Shown here: positions 63,748 through 64,000 of the stretch, piece by piece
How positions within the stretch are numbered: the first letter of the stretch is position 1
Layout: the number at the start of each line of letters is the position of its first letter
Source of the DNA: Neobacillus ginsengisoli
GTDB lineage: Bacteria > Bacillota > Bacilli > Bacillales_B > DSM-18226
Length of the DNA stretch: 64,000 nt
Assembly: GCF_030813055.1 (NCBI RefSeq)
Contig: NZ_JAUSTW010000002.1
Span: forward strand, 310,001 to 374,000
Direction: 5' to 3'
Made by a program: the position numbers and the translations under genes
The notes under the pieces: generated by a model
What the model was told of the DNA's origin: nothing
The model's input: the letters and a program-made list of their open reading frames with translations, nothing else
Databases searched by the model: none

Positions 63748-64000
63748 ATGACAGATAAAAAAACATACGATCCATATGATTCTATTAAAAAGTATAGTGA
63801 ATTGTGGGAAAAACAGATAAATGATTTTATTTTCCTTTTGACGAATAATAGCAATTTTGTCAAAATGGCCAACTTAGGTACGGAAGGACATTCTCGTTAT
63901 TTTGAAAAACTAAGAAAAAATCAAGAATCGGTTGCCGGGTTACTTAATTTTCCTACTAAAAATGACGTTGCAAATGTAGCGAACTTAACTATTCAAGCAG
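63748..64000 (+). CDS. phaR: PhaR-like PHA synthase subunit, cut by the window edge
   Basis: ATG 63748 behind AGGGGTGG. The 84 visible residues begin TDKKTYDPYDSIKKYSELW and contain NFPTKNDVANVANLTIQ, close to the PTKEDIANVASLVI-type box of Bacillus PhaR. PhaR is the small partner of the class IV synthase PhaC. phaB and phaC may follow beyond the window. Confidence 0.65.
   Translation, partial: MTDKKTYDPYDSIKKYSELWEKQINDFIFLLTNNSNFVKMANLGTEGHSRYFEKLRKNQESVAGLLNFPTKNDVANVANLTIQA

Noticed and set aside
1..64000. CRISPR arrays, rRNA genes or complete tRNA genes
   Set aside because: No regularly spaced repeats with unique spacers and no rRNA signatures were seen; the only tRNA-like piece is the fragment at 38615-38663.

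Overview
Organism: The window looks like the chromosome of a Bacillaceae member (Bacillus sensu lato). It is AT-rich, has strong AGGAGG-type ribosome binding sites, frequent TTG/GTG starts, and Bacillus-type gene sets: levDEFG/levR, sucrose PTS, panB, a fusB-type gene, a NAD-dependent phenylalanine dehydrogenase and a PhaR-type PHA locus. I cannot name the species. Layout, 1-16.5 kb (fructan and sucrose): levB (levan hydrolase), an ISL3 transposase remnant, a sigma-54 promoter, the fructose/levan PTS levD-levE-levF-levG with a MITE-like hairpin element between levE and levF, a stub of a native sacC, a GC-richer levanase of foreign look with a nested duplicated module, the PTS-controlled activator levR, then a LacI-type regulator, an operator array holding a 12-bp tandem repeat, a sucrose PTS EIIBC and a sucrose-6-phosphate hydrolase split by an in-frame TAG. 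Layout, 16.5-18.8 kb (decay zone): truncated IS110, a glycosyltransferase fragment, pieces of an AEC permease and a DUF1259 protein, and a noncoding stretch resembling group II intron RNA. Layout, 18.9-39.2 kb (accessory single genes): MocR regulator plus DMT exporter, PaiB, VanZ, PhzF, Nudix, an MGT glycosyltransferase, a TIR/deoxyribosyltransferase-like protein, a luciferase-like monooxygenase, a CD3324-type HTH protein behind a possible pseudoknotted leader RNA, a FusB-like EF-G-binding protein, panB without panC, LysE plus AraC, an MBL hydrolase, a MaoC-like protein and a CBS protein. Several broken genes (two GNATs, a histidine kinase, a tRNA fragment) and interspersed repeats lie among them. 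Layout, 39.2-64 kb (aromatic and acyl-CoA catabolism): paaK, paaABCD, an EthD-like gene, paaF, paaG, an aldehyde dehydrogenase, paaH, paaJ, a second enoyl-CoA hydratase, paaX, paaY, an FMN oxidoreductase and paaI. Then come an Lrp regulator, phenylalanine dehydrogenase, E1alpha/E1beta/E2 of a branched-chain-type 2-oxoacid dehydrogenase and an amino acid permease. Two broken acyl-CoA metabolism genes, an alpha/beta hydrolase and the start of a PHA granule/synthase-subunit locus close the window. How it works together: the left part takes up and hydrolyses levan and sucrose. The right part reads as one continuous L-phenylalanine catabolic locus: permease, deamination to phenylpyruvate, oxidative decarboxylation to phenylacetyl-CoA, then the Paa ring-epoxidation route to acetyl-CoA and succinyl-CoA, with PHA genes next door. 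Within the window the Paa reductase (PaaE), the hydratase half of PaaZ and the dehydrogenase E3 are missing, which is the main open question of the locus.
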